DNA from: Callaeas wilsoni
Lineage: Eukaryota; Chordata; Aves; Passeriformes; Callaeidae
Assembly (NCBI GenBank): GCA_013398955.1
Contig: VWPU01008529.1
Coordinates: 124,001 to 188,000, forward strand
Direction: 5' to 3'
Length of the DNA stretch: 64,000 nt
A program made the position numbers and the translations under genes. This document shows, piece after piece, positions 24,264-36,760 of the stretch; position 1 is the first letter of the stretch, and each line of letters starts with the position of its first letter. The notes under the pieces are model-generated. The model ran no database searches and was not told the DNA's origin. It was given only the letters and a program-made list of their open reading frames with translations.

Positions 24264-26969
24264 CTTAAATTTTATGAAAAAGCACTAGAGAATGCTTAAT
24301 CTCTATTTCTTAAAATTGTTAATAGTGCTTAAACCAATGGAAGTTTTTTCCACGTAAAAATATTAATAAACTGCAGAACTCTACAGTATGCTATGAAAGC
24401 CGAAATATAATTAGATTAAGAAAGCAGTTTTCTAGACTTGTGAAAGGTACTCTTACCCTTACAATTAAATTACAAAATTCTTGCTATTGAAAATAATGTC
24501 TTGATACAGTCTCAGCTCAGGAAGTCTGGAAGAGCTGAATTACAGGATACACACCAGAGAAAGGAACTCTCTGTGTTATGTAATGCTGAAGAATTGGTTT
24601 TCCAGAAGTTTTGGGGTTGTGTTTTTTATTCTACCATGAAATTTGATGGAATATAGGGAAATCCTATGGTATTATGCCCTCACAATTGTTTCACTAATTT
24701 AAACCTGTCACACAGCCACTCCGTACCAACATCAAATACAGTTTCTTTCATTTCCCAGTATGCCGATAATGCACTCTCTCACTCAGGTACATAGCAACTT
24801 TGTTCCTGCCCACATTTCATACCCCATATAATGCCTTACACAAGGCATATAACATAAACGTGGAGCACATAGCAAGTACTAAAAGAAATGGATCCACTCA
24901 CATGGGCAAAATTTTGAGCTTGTCTCCCAGTAGCATGTGCGTGCACCTACACGCAAATGTGAAATAGAGCAAGATTGCCTAACCTGAGGCCTACACTCAC
25001 TCTAAAAATACCAGAGTTTAGCCCTGAACTGTTTTCATCTTAATCAGGGATTGAAATCCACAGTAAGACCTAACATCCCAGAAACTGAGTCATCCATCTT
25101 ATGTTGAGAAGCATGTTGCGACCAGTGATGATTTTTTTCCCCCAAGAGCTAATCTGGCACATAGAGGATGAGAACATTAGACATTTGCTTCTTTTTATTG
25201 CAAAGTAGTAGCTGCTTCTTGACAGGACAAAAGTTGAGTCACTCTCAGGAGGATTGCACTACCAGTGTCCTTTACTTATTGCTATCTGGGATTGTCTCAA
25301 CAATGCAGAGCCTGCTGTTATCCATTACTTTCTCTTGTCATAGAGCTGCTCTGGATTAGCCAGGCAAATCTCTGGCTTCTTAGCATTTTGCACACTACCA
25401 GTAGAAAGAGTCAGTCCCTACAAGGCACTCACCTTGACAGAGATGGCTGCAGAGTTTTTCCAAGTAGTGCTTTTATTAGAGTTTGACTGTTACTGGAAGT
25501 GCTGAGTGAGCCCATGGCTAGAACTCCCCATGGATTCACAGTGTGTTGCTCATTTCAAGAAAGGAGGAGAAATTGGGGTTTTTATTATCAATTGTGCATG
25601 AACCAGCATTGTCAGGGTCTAGACATGCTTGATGAACCACCAGACTTCCATTGTGCCAGGAAGCTGTGAATGGAGTTATTTCGTGGCAGAGAATGGTGAA
25701 TGAAGCCATTAAACACTTTTTAATTTTTTTTCTCTCTCTTGTTGGATCTTCTAAACGTAAAAAACTCAATCTTTTCAGGCTGACCCTCACCTCCCCCAGT
25801 CCACACACAACCATTCCAGTTAGCCCTGCCACTCCATGGGAATATTTCTTTCTACTATCTACAGCAGCAAGAACACATGAAAAGTCAAGCTTGTGTCATC
25901 AGGGAGAGGAGGGCAGAGCTCACCCACCAAAAGGTGATCAGCAACCACCATGTTTGCTTCACCTTTGGTGCCCCTTCAGTGTATGCAAGCACCTGTAGAG
26001 GCTAAAACCACCTGAAAGTGATTGCCTCCTGAGTTTGGGCCTTTGAAAGGTAGGTGAGGGGGAAAGTTTGGGTGCATAAATAACCTGAAAAAATCCTCAC
26101 TGTCAAATGAAATGTTCCTCTGCTTTATCACCATTATTTTTAGTGAGATTTTGCATTATGGTACCTTGAGTTTTAAATTAAATGTCAAATATAATTTGGC
26201 ACTACAAAGAATGAATTATGTGACTGCCCTTAGAGAAAATCAGAAGGCTTAGTTCTGTGAGTTAAATTGGTATCTGCCTTATACTGTGCTGATGTGGGCT
26301 AATTGATTAGGATCTGACAGGATACCATATTGCAAATTCAGCACAATCTCTTCCATTAAAAAAAAAAATAGACCTAAGGTACCTTTAGGGAAAAGCAAGA
26401 GATCTTCTGTAAAACAGAATGGGGAGAGGAAAAGAGTATCTTCAAGGACTCTCTTTTGCACTGATGGGTTAGATTCCCCAGAAGCCCACACTTCTTAAGG
26501 GTACAATATGGATGTTAATATGCCCCAGGTCACTTTGGAAGCAGGTTTGCAATCAAATTTCAGGTTCTTCTGGCCTAATTTTAAAGAGCAGCAAAATATT
26601 TTCTCAGTTAGCTGACTAAATCTATCTCCATAAGAACTAAGATGACGAAGTGCCACTTTAGATCATTAAAGGAGAGCAATACATTTTAATCAGCCATTAC
26701 ATGAGGAAGGACAAACCAAGTGCTATAGCAGTGGGTCATTTTATAAATTCAGTACTTGTGGCCCTCTCCCTTTCAAAATGTATGATGTTATTTCCTGGAA
26801 ACATCAGTCTTAAAAAGCTATTGTCAAGTAAACAAGCCTTGTGTTTCTCACAGCCTTCGTGGCTGTGTAGTCTGGATTTAATTTTCTGTTAAGTCCGGGT
26901 AGTGTGGGGGGGGCGGACTAAGTCTGAAGTTCTAATGTAGTCAGGCTGGAATCTGTCACTCAGCTTATT
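24264..26969. other. No recognisable feature
   Basis: Gene-poor sequence with open frames on both strands but no domain, repeat or RNA gene recognised. A G8 run lies near 26907-26914 in GTGTGGGGGGGGCGGAC. Confidence 0.45.
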
Positions 26970-27256
26970 GCATGTTGATGACTCAGTGCAGTTTCAGCTG
27001 TAAGCAGACCATGATTTATGGACACCAAGTGAACTCCTGCGGCAAAAACCAGCCATGAGATCAGAGCAGCAATAGGGCCCTTTTTTGGCAGGAGACAGCG
27101 CCTGCATTTTTCTCATTCATGCCAAACTGCTTTGCACGGCAATTAGCTCTGTCCTCATTTAGTCTCCAGTCCCAAAGGGTAATGAAAGTCATATATCATC
27201 TTCAAGGCTGCTAATTATCCAGCTCAGTTACAGGTAGGCTTTGTAACTGTGAGAAG
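26970..27256. promoter_or_regulatory. Candidate conserved non-coding element (enhancer-like)
   Basis: A complex non-repetitive block dense in plausible transcription factor sites. A perfect AP-1/NF-E2-type TGACTCA lies at 26979-26985. NFI half sites are TTGGCA at 27085-27090 and GCCAA at 27121-27125. Homeodomain cores are CAATTAGC at 27140-27147 and TAATTA at 27212-27217. It lacks reading-frame or repeat character. Its high complexity and motif density fit a developmental enhancer. Conservation could not be tested here. Confidence 0.3.
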
Positions 27257-28499
27257 GGTCTGTCTGCTTGATATTTATTGCTCTTCCAATAAGCAAGCAA
27301 AGGAGAAGGGGGGGGGAAACTTTCTTGAAAGCTTGCCCATACCCCTTGCCTCAGATCCTTGACATACCTTCGGCAAACGTGCTAGTCAAAGGGGAAATGT
27401 CTTCATTCCACATATCCATTTTTCATGCTGTAACTAAACATTCAGCAAGAACAGAGAGCAAGTGCTTGAAACATGAGAGAACATACATTTGGAGTGAGCT
27501 TGTCTCTAGTTGTTTGCTTGTGGAAAGACAATCCTCTGAATAAACAGACATGAAAACAGAAAGGGCAATAGGGAGGAATGAGGAACTTCTTTCTCCTCTT
27601 CCACTCCTTTCTCCTCCCAGCTCTTCAGCCCACACCACAGCAACATCTTGGGAAAATGATGGGGTTAGAGAACTGCATTTGTTTTCCTGAAGATATACCA
27701 GAAGAAAATGATATTTCAACCCTCTCACCATCCGCCCTGAAATACAGTAAAATTCAAATCTCTATTCAGAGTTCAGGCCCTGCCTGACTTTCTGTAACAG
27801 GCTGAACCAGATGCTTGACAATTTCAGTTGTTTTGGAAGCTGGTATTAATAGAGCCAGGTCTTGCAATCTTTTGCTGTAGTCAAAATGTTGACTAAATCA
27901 ACAGTCCAAGTAGCTGAGTCCTTACTGTGCTAAGAAATTAACTCCAACTTGTATGAAATCCTTTTAACTTTTGAAAAGTTTTGGTCTGCTTTTGACTTGT
28001 TTCATTTGTATTTTACATCTTTATTTCATACTTATTTTCATCAGTAAGCCTGAAGACGGCAAGGTCTGAGACTAAGCAGTCTGTTGCAGTGTGAATTTGG
28101 AGGCACCTCCAGATCCTGTTGGCCAGTGAAGGAGTTGCCTGATGTCCTCTCTAAATGCCTAGTGAAGTCTCATGCTTCATATGAAAAGCTTACAGAAAAA
28201 CTTCCTTTCCAATATTTCACATCGGCTGGGTGCCTTTTTGGCACTGGTGGCGGTGGCTGCTAAGGAAAAAGCTCCTGCACATCTGTAGGAAAGCAATTTT
28301 GCAAGCTCCAGCCCAGGGCAGAGCAGTGCATACTTTGTGCAGTTGACCTGTGTGTGTGCAGCATGCATGGAGTGACACTGAATCTCAAGGCATGACATCT
28401 GATCTCTCTGCTGTTATCAAGGCTCCCATTTACTACAGGCTCCATTATCTCAAAAAGCCTTATGACAACCTTGTTGTGTAGAAAGGCAATTGTCAAAGC
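27257..28499. other. No recognisable feature
   Basis: A G9 run lies at about 27308-27316. No supported genes or repeats. Confidence 0.5.
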
Positions 28500-29200
28500 A
28501 AGCATCTCAAAAGGCAGCTGGGGCCGAAGCAGTGGGTAAAGCTCAGCAAATAAAGAGCTTTGGCTGGCACTGACCCGTGGCTGGAGGTAAAATGAGCAGG
28601 AGGAGCAGAGATGCTGCTCAGCATTTGTGCACCATGAGAGCAGCTTGTGACTGTACTGGTAGAAGGCAGAGAAGATAAGGACCTACTGTCAGAGGAGACA
28701 ATGCTGCAGAGAGTACACTGCTGCAAGGTACGCGGCTCTTCGGGTGGGAGCTGAACTGCAGCACGGTGGGAGATCTGCAGCCTTTCCAGGCTTTGAACTG
28801 CAGTGTGGCACTGGGAGGGGCCCAGCACTGCTCCGGTGCCTCTGGGGATCTCCACTGGATTCATCCAGGCCTGACTTTCATTTCTGTCAGCAACAGGAAA
28901 GCACTTACAGCGTGGGGATTTGAAAGAAGGAGAGGAAGTTCCTTATTCGTTTTTACATCTCATCTGTGTCTTTGCTGATGTAAAAAATGGAGGATCAACT
29001 TTCACGATCAAATGTGATTTCATTTTTCACTGCGTTGAGAACGGCAGAACGTTTTGCATGGCTCTCATCTTGGCCTGGAGGAAACACTAGAAAACTGGAT
29101 GAGATCCAAGCAGTTCAGATACCAGGACTCAGAGGAGCATTGCAAAGGAGTGGGTGCTCATCTGTCGTGCATTGGCAGGTTCCCTTGAACTCAGTAGTAC
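28500..29200. other. GC-richer stretch, unidentified
   Basis: Noticeably richer in G+C and in CAG/CTG-type trinucleotides than its flanks (GCACTGGGAGGGGCCCAGCA near 28808-28827). Frames are open in both directions (for example 28493-28864 on -), which the composition explains. AAATAAAGAGC at 28547-28557 contains an AATAAA hexamer. I recognise no protein or repeat family. A decayed LTR or other old repeat is possible. Confidence 0.35.
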
Positions 29201-30823
29201 TCATCTGATTTATACCAGTCACAGAGGTGCCCTGCAAACCTTGAGTTATTTGTCTGCACTGTCTTTGCCAAGTTTCCAAACCTGTTGACTTGAACTTTCA
29301 GTAGTTGCATTCCAAGTGCTCTCACCCCACCCTTCCTGGCAATAGGTATCCACGTAGCTCCTTGTGATGGCCATGGGAACTGCTGTTGTATATCCTACGG
29401 CAGAACAGAGCACTGGTGTCTGTATCCTGCTGTCTTGCAGAGTCAAGGCTTGAGGCACTGTGCCACTGGTGCGGAGGTGAAGGGCAGCGAGTCGGATAGA
29501 AGTCATTCAGGATCAGAGTGGTGGTATATCTAATCTGGGATCTCGACACTGATAATGGCCAGTGCTAACTGCTGTAGAGGAAACTGCCCATTTTTCTCCT
29601 ATTATTTAATTCTTCTGATATGAAGCAACACTCTTTTCTCAACAGTAAGAATATCTGTTTCTAAAAAAACCAGTTGACTTTGCAATACTCATTCTATAGT
29701 CCTCAAACTTGTCTTTTTACAGCTCTTGAAGTTTTTCTGCTGTCTTTTTGTGTATTTAGCAGCCAGTGGGAGAATGGATAAAAAATGTTAAAGGCTTTGT
29801 CCAAATTCTGCTGAAGCTACTAGTGTACTGCCTTTTCCATTCCACCATTTGGTCCAGATCTGCCTCCTAAGCCACCTTTTCATGTAATACTAATTAGCAT
29901 GACACCAATATTCAGTATAGTTTTGGAAGCAGCATCTTCTGAGTTGAAGATGAAAGTAAGGAAAAATGAGTGTTCAAGCCTCACAGTTCCCTGTTCGTAA
30001 CACTTCTCTTACAATTTCATTTAATTTGGTTTAATTTACATTTCTTGTCTGATCTCTTGAAAGAAACATTTGTCTGGCATATCTCTTTCCATCTACATTA
30101 CCAATGACCAGGGTATCGTAAAGGCAGGTATGCCAAATGTGTACTATTTCTCAATAATTTGATTTGTTGTTGTGCAGCAAATAATACGGGAATCAGCTGT
30201 TTCCTTTCTTCACCAAAAAGGGGCGATGCGTGGGTGTAGTTTTGTATCAGCCATGGCAAATCTATTTCTAAACTCCAAGAAGATGGTGAAAGGGTGTTTG
30301 TCCCCAGTCCTTGTGTTGTGTCAGCAGCAGCACTCATCCAGCTGTGCAGCTGCACTGGGGACCAGATCTGGCTGACTGCTAAGGATGCAGCTACATGTGC
30401 TGACGCAAAGTGTGGAGGACAGACAGGTGAGGTGGGAGAAAGAAAGATTTGTCCCTTGCAGTAGTATTTCAGAGTTCAGCTAGATGAAGCTACCTTCCTT
30501 ACTGTAGCTGCATCTCTGCTCTTTCCATTGGGGCCCCAGTTTGTTAGATGATTCTACCAGCAAGTGAAAAGAAAAAAAGAAACCTGTAGATATGCTTAAT
30601 GTGTTTAGAAATGTGCAGGATAAAAAGACCCAATCCATTCAAACAATTAAAGTCTTTCCTGTGTTTTACTTTCATGATAAACCAGAATGGCGCTGCTGTA
30701 AATGGAAACTGAAACACTGTTCTTGGCAGTTGTGTGCTTTGGATCTGTCACATACAGGGATTTTCTGAAAAGTTAAGCTGAAGGAGTGTTTCTAAGGAGG
30801 AGTTTAATTTGAAAATAGGCTGT
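29201..30823. other. No recognisable feature
   Basis: Unremarkable sequence; no supported gene or repeat. Confidence 0.5.
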
Positions 30824-30873
30824 CAGGGGAGCCTGAGAAAGATATAACAGGGGAGCCTGAGAAAGATATAACA
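30824..30873. repeat. Perfect two-copy tandem duplication, period 24
   Basis: A 24-base unit beginning CAGGGGAGCCTGAGAAAG occupies 30824-30847 and is repeated without change at 30848-30871, followed by a partial CA. Perfect identity points to a recent duplication. Confidence 0.96.
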
Positions 30874-31129
30874 ATCAAAAGTCTTTGATCACATTCTATC
30901 TCAAAACTCTCATCCTTGTTGCATGGACCTTACACGAGATTCAACTGTTCTCCAAGAACCTAACCACAGCCTAAAAAGAAACCTGCTGTAAGATAATTTT
31001 ACTGTTTACTTTCAGATGAAGCTGAAAAAAGGAGAAAATATTGGAGAAAACTCTATTTGCAGCAATTAAACTGTGGATTTTTAAAATCGTTCTTGAGTGT
31101 GAGTTAACTGCCATGGGAACCTTGCTCTG

Positions 31130-31466
31130 CATATTCCTTGTGGCAAACTGTTTTGATAGGCCTTCATGTCGAATAGCTTGGGCTGCAAGAGAACTCCAGA
31201 CAGCTCCTGGGGACTTTGTTTGGGGAGGGGTGACTCTGGCTGACTCCTCTCCCAGCTGCTCTTGCACGGGGGTATTTTTTCCCCCCTTCTTAACTGTGCT
31301 ATCCCAGAGGCCACTGGCATTGCTTCCAGTGGGCAGCAGTGGATCTGTGCTGGAGCCAGCTGGCATTGGCTCTGTCAGACACAGGGGAAGCTTCTGGCAG
31401 CTTCTCACAGAAGCCACCCCTGTAGCCTCCCCCACTGTCGAAACCTTGCCATGCAACCCCAATACA
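31130..31466 (-). mobile_element. Degraded solo LTR of an avian endogenous retrovirus (ERVL-like)
   Basis: Read on the - strand the element starts at 31466 with TGTATTGGGGTTGCATGGC, then AAGGTTTCGACAGTGGGGG and CTACAGGGGTGGCTTCTGTG. It continues into AGCCAATGCCAGCTGGCTCC, GGATAGCACAGTTAAGAAGGG and a CAGCTGGGAGAGGAGTCAG segment. I recognise this order as a common bird LTR, which begins with the retroviral TG. The far end is worn and merges into unique sequence near 31130. No internal gag or pol sequence flanks it, so it is a solo or truncated LTR. The open frames crossing it are artefacts. The family name is not assigned, and ERVL membership is from memory and less certain than the LTR call itself. 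Confidence 0.68.
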
Positions 31467-31518
31467 TCCTTAATCAGCACTGCATAAAAATCATTCAGAG
31501 AATTCAGGTGTTTGATTA

Positions 31519-31536
31519 TTTTTTTTTTTTTTTTTT
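31519..31536. repeat. Poly-T run (18 T)
   Basis: An uninterrupted T18 run just beyond the LTR start. It could be an old A-tail of a minus-strand retroposon, but nothing recognisable adjoins it on the expected side. Confidence 0.9.
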
Positions 31537-34162
31537 CTCTAAAATGTCTCTGTGTATAAAATTGGCAGGGGGGAATAGGCATGGTGTGTATTTTGTCATC
31601 CTTTAAATTTTATTTTCATGGATAAATAACTAAAGAATGGGCTGTACAAATCAACAATCAATGCGTGTGGTAAGGGAAAGATGCAAAAGTGTTCTGAATT
31701 GTGAGGTACAGGACATGAGAGTATTGCTTCTTATGATGGAGGTTTTGTTTTCTAACATACATTTCTATGCTCAACAGTTAATGCATTGCTTTGCTCCCTG
31801 TTGTAACAGGCAATCATTAAAAATTTGACCAGCTGTGACACGGAAGACGTCAATCAGATCTCATTTGGTAAATGTTAAGCTCACTGTCACGGCTACCAAA
31901 CCTTGGCATATGTATGTGAGGAAGGGTTGGGAAGGAATGTTTTATCCAATCTCTTCCTATCTCTTCTCAGCTGTTCTGTACATGCTCTTGTATTGTGGTC
32001 ATCTCTCTAATATCATGTACATGTCATTCCATTTTATGACAGAGCAAGCAAAAATGCACTATGAGCACAGAACAAAAGAGGCCAAAGTTTTCAGTGTTAC
32101 TTAGCTCTTTTGAAAATTTGTTCTTTGCTACGTAAAGCAGTCTCGAAGAGCCTACAAGAGAACCCATCTCTTGTCCTGTCCCAGACGAACTCTGGTCTTT
32201 CTATAGAGTGTCCTCTTAGGACAGAGGGCTCTAATTGATTACTGTCTGCGTCTTAAGTATGTACATAAGTATTATGGAAAAATAAAAAAAAAATTGATAT
32301 TGGTTTGAAATTTTATGTAAAATATTCGTAGGTAGCACAAAACGAAAGTAGCTTGGTGGCAGTACTACTGCTGAAACATCCAGATGCACCCTTTTGTGGG
32401 AAGCAACCACGGTCTTTGTGAGCTCTCATGAGAATTCAATAAGCAATGCACAGTAGCTGGCTAAAATCAGCTAATTAATAGGTTTATTCTATGCTGATTT
32501 TTTACTGCTGAGTTTTTAAGGGAATAATGGAAGGCTCTTTCTCAATTAAATATTCTGTGTGTCATTTACATAAGTTAACTGTTATTCGTGGTTCTCTTTC
32601 TTAATCCGAGGATTGTCATCCCTGGGCTTCTCCACTGCAGCTCAGAGTCCTGGGACCCCTGTGCCTTTCCTGCTTTGGGGACACTGGCAGAATAAAGGTG
32701 GTGAAAAAAAGAACAATGTGTTCTTGCTGTTTAAGAAAGCTTCCTGAATATGCAAGATTTTCCTTCTAGTAAGTAGAGAGTTATTTAATAATCACTGTTC
32801 CGTTTTACTCAAACTGTTTGAGGTTATTCCTATCAAGAGTCGTAGCGATTCTGTACCTGGTAACACCACAAAAGTACGTGTGGCCATGCATAATTCTTAC
32901 CTAATTGTGTTTCTAGGCTATATCTCATTATGATTAATTAACATGCTTTTTGGGCAAGAAGGAAAATGTTTTATTTAATAATACAGTAAGCAAACTACCA
33001 ACATACCAATGTTTAGTGAACCGTCAGTGGAAGTAGTTGTTTTCAGATTCAAAAACTATCACACTAAGCAATTCTATTCAGAAGCAATCTTTTATTTCTA
33101 TCTTGCTTCATATAGCTGGACTCATGTTTATATGGTTTTCAGTCTTCAAGCCAAGGCAACCATCCAGTTGTTCTCATTCAAACTGAAAGAGATTTTCTTT
33201 TAAGTCCATTGTAGTATTTGCTCATTCTAGGCTATTTAAATATCATTGCTAAACACGCAAGAGAACACCTCTTCCTCTAGTTGGTTCTGCAAGCAGTACC
33301 ATACTTTTGTATGCCAGGTTTGGCCTGGCTGCAAGGAGCAGAGATTGGAGTATCCAGGAGTCCCGGTGCCTCTGCAGTACAGTGACTAGCACCTCTTTGG
33401 GGCAGGGCTCAGTTATGGCTTGTGGTAGATCCCCGTCCAAGAAGAGAGCAAGAATTGTATGAGCTCTTTCTCTTCATGGCTTCCTGAGTGCACTCCTACC
33501 TCTCTGATTTCTGCTTCCCCAGCTCCTGACACCTCATATATATCTGTGTCCCAGCTGAGACTCATTGGCAGAGGAAAGCAATCAGAGCTTGCCTTTCAGC
33601 TTTCCACAGAGTTCCCAGGGGTCTATATGCCTTGAAGGCAAAAACCCTTTTGTGCTTATTGCCAATACAGATATTTTCATCCTATTTATGGATACATCAG
33701 CACTGAAAATGCTGAGACACACAAGCTGGTGCAGCATGAGAAAGTCAGGAACAAAGAATAGTGGGAAGGACAGCGGATGTATCCATGCTTGTTTTCTAGA
33801 ACACTGCTTAGTCTAAGGAACAGCATGTGTGCAAACAGTCAAATGGCCTCTAGATCTGAGCTCTTGTCTCTGCACATCATCACACAGACTAACCATTCAA
33901 TCTGCATCCTGGAGTCAGACTCCCAAGTCCTCAGTGAGGGAAAATTCTCGTTGGAGTCTGACAGAAGGAACATATCATTTTGTTCAAAAACACTGAATAT
34001 GCAGTAGCAGCTGTGAGTTGTCAAATCCAGCATAGGATTATACTCCACATCATATGCTTCAGCACTTTATACAGACTATGTTTAAATTAATTTTTAATTA
34101 GCTCATTATACAGATAGAAGATCTGCTCATCTCAAGTTTTATAACCACAACTTTGCCTGCAG
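31537..34162. other. No recognisable feature
   Basis: AT-rich gene-poor sequence. No repeat family or RNA gene recognised. Confidence 0.5.
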
Positions 34163-34451
34163 GTCTCTCTATCAGACAGTTGGATGATGGCAGCACCCAA
34201 CTTCAGCTGGAAGTGCTCAAACCCCGCAGCAATGAGACTAATATTAAAAGCCCTGATAGTATCAGGCACCACACTCCATTATATCACGACTGCATTTCCA
34301 TCTTCATGCCTGGTCTTTTTATAAAGAGCTTGTGGAGGGCAGGGGCTCATGACAGCTGGAAAACCTACATGCCACAGAGAGCCAAAGATATCTGACTGTG
34401 CAAAATGGTGCTACCTATAACCTTGGCATAGGTTTTGATGATGAAGTGCAA
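34163..34451 (+). other. Weak exon-like segment
   Basis: TTTGCCTGCAG (AG at 34161-34162) followed 289 nt later by CAAG|GTAAGC at about 34448-34457 makes an acceptor-donor pair of ordinary exon size. A frame is open from 34153 to 34395 but stops before the donor, and its product matches nothing I know. The polypyrimidine tract is poor. This is listed as a low-confidence possibility, perhaps a non-coding RNA exon or chance. Confidence 0.12.
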
Positions 34452-36555
34452 GGTAAGCCCACCCAAAGTGATTCATATGAATTGTTGATCTGGAGATCTC
34501 AAACCACAGATCTCTCTCTTCTGGCTGGAGAAGATTTTCTAGACATACATACCTGATGAAATGTGATGGTGCCAGTTGCCCGTAACCTGCTTTGGAAATA
34601 CCTTCTTTCCTCTGTTCCAAATCTGTTCCCTATCATGAGATACACTGCGGATGTACGTAGCTTGAAACATGAATAGAAGTGGCTGAGAAAGCACTAACTT
34701 TACAGACCTGGAATTAGGGTACTTCTAAAGCCATTTGTTTAGGTTTGTACAGGAAATATGTTGCACAGTGAGGGATAGGCCACAGATCACTTAAGATCCA
34801 AGTATTGTGCTTAATCAGAGATCATCCTTATCTCCCTGGTATCTGCATGGTAATAGTTTCTTCATTAAATGTTTTTAGTCGCATTAACATATTCTCCTCA
34901 GAGCTTTCAAACTACCCCAGTGTAAAAAGCTGACCACAGTTATAATGAGATTGTTCAGAAAATTTGTTTTGTCTTTTGGTTTTTTTCCTTACAGTTGCTA
35001 TCATAAATGCCCCCAGAGAAGTAATTCCCATGAGATCAGGAGCTGGACATTTTATATGTTTCAGTATGACTTTTAAAGGATAGCTGCACCGCAGGAGACT
35101 GGCTTCACACTCATCAGACAGAAGCAAAGGCTGTCAGCTTGACACAAACTGTAAACTTGACTCAAAAATTCTTGTGAAAGTGTATGATTCGTTCTTTATG
35201 CTACAACAAATCTTTATGGAAGGATATTCAATCTCAATTTAGTTTCTATGAAATCCTGTTCTTGGCCCATGTGTACCCATATTACACTTCAGTGAGGAGA
35301 GGTGACCCAGCTGCAAAGACTCCTTAAGCTATTGTCCAGCCATTCACACCTCTGGAATTTCATAATAAATTGAATCAACCGAATGCTTGGGGGGGTTAGA
35401 CAATGAACAGATCTGAATGGGTGGTGAAACCAATGACTCATCTCAGTCTCTAATTTCATTCCTGTACAGATTGTTTATCTAGGGAGAACAGGGCAGGCAA
35501 TGTGTGAGGATATATGTGCTGTTTATTTAGACCTGTAGTAGAAAGTCAATTCCTAAGTAGAAGCTCCGCTCTGAAGCAGAGATAGAGAGCAACTGATTTG
35601 CTATAGGGCTATAATGAATTTATTTATTTTAATGACATTTCTTGTCTTTTATGTGTAACAAAAGAAGATAGTGACTTTCTTCAAAGCCCATCTGTTTGAG
35701 ATCCTTCATTGTTATTGATTTCCATTCAACTCCTTCCAGCCCCTCTCTGAGTTAATGGCATTCAAGGGCCAAAGCTTAGTGATGTATTTGCTGTAGTTTT
35801 ATCAATGCTGTACAAAGCCTCATCTCTTCTCTAGTTCCTGATTGTGGCGAGCCCAAGGATGGAAAACTAAGCAGCACTGAAGAATTTCAATATCCTATTT
35901 CACTGCAAACTCACATTAAATTTGCTATTCTCTTTGAAGTCAGCAGAAAAGCCCTGACTGACATCAACTGAGTATCTGGTTCTCTGTTTCTGACAACATT
36001 ACTGCTTGTCTGGTGTAGCAGTCCCTGTGGCCGCTGAGAGTGAAAAGTAGCTGAGGCATTTTCTCAGAGGCTGGGAATATTAAGAGCCCAGATAATTCAC
36101 CCTCTAAGTAGCCTGGCATCCCCTTCACCTGTTCTTTTCAGCTTGTGCTGTTAGTGCCGCTGCCATTGTGTCATGTCATGACACTGTGCTGAATTGTCAG
36201 TAAGGATATATACGAGGACATGGAGGTAACCGTTGAGCATGAATGGGGGAGTAAGCAAATATTTTGCTTGCCCAGGAGTGGGAATGTTCTCAAGGAACCT
36301 GACTATTTATCTGAATATAGATGTTGCAGAGGATTTTCTGTAAGAGACAGGCATCATGCCTCCAAAAATAACTTATGCCTGATCTTTCAAAACCCTTCGT
36401 AATGTACCTTGCCAGTTATATGTTGCTGAGCAGGAAGGTTGAGAGGATTATTTCAGCTGTGGCAATCAGTTTACACCTTGAACCACAAGATCGGATTACT
36501 TTTGGTATTTAATTTTGAAATATTTTCCCCAGATGTACGGTACCTTTGCATGTTT
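34452..36555. other. No recognisable feature
   Basis: No supported gene or repeat. A short palindrome TGTCATGACA lies near 36174-36183. Confidence 0.5.
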
Positions 36556-36760
36556 CCCGGATGAAATTCATTTTGTTATTTCCTGCTCTTATTTCTAAGC
36601 TTTTTCAGGTCCTCTGTGTTATTTCTCTGTCTTCACTTATGTTTGCAACACTTCCTAATTTAGCATCTTCTGCAAATTTAATTACTATATCAACTTTTTA
36701 TATCACCTGATTAGTGGTTTTAAAATATTACTGAGTATCACTTAACACAGTCTCTGCAAA
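36556..36760 (-). mobile_element. Ancient L3/CR1-like LINE fragment, antisense
   Basis: On the + strand, TTTGCAACACTTCCTAATTTAG then CATCTTCTGCAAATTTAATTAC and CAACTTTTTATATCACCTGATTAG match the reverse complement of CR1/L3 ORF2. Related copies read 'GCAACACCTCCCAACTTAGTGTCATCTGCAAATTTGATCAGC'. Upstream GGATGAAATTCATTTTGTTATT and CAGGTCCTCTGTGTTATTTC continue the same alignment. It is far more diverged than the avian CR1 copies at 600 and 52626, so it is a much older insertion. It encodes part of the reverse transcriptase C-terminal region, long dead. Confidence 0.68.

Noticed and set aside
31519..31536. T18 run as a tail of a minus-strand retrogene
   Set aside because: No recognisable gene or SINE sequence lies at 31537 onward in the required orientation, and no target-site duplication was evident.
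30971..31582. 203-codon open frame on the - strand and opposing frames on +
   Set aside because: It runs through the LTR relic and a poly-A stretch, and has no domain; the openness comes from composition.
36174..36183. Palindrome TGTCATGACA
   Set aside because: Short palindromes of this length are expected several times in 64 kb.
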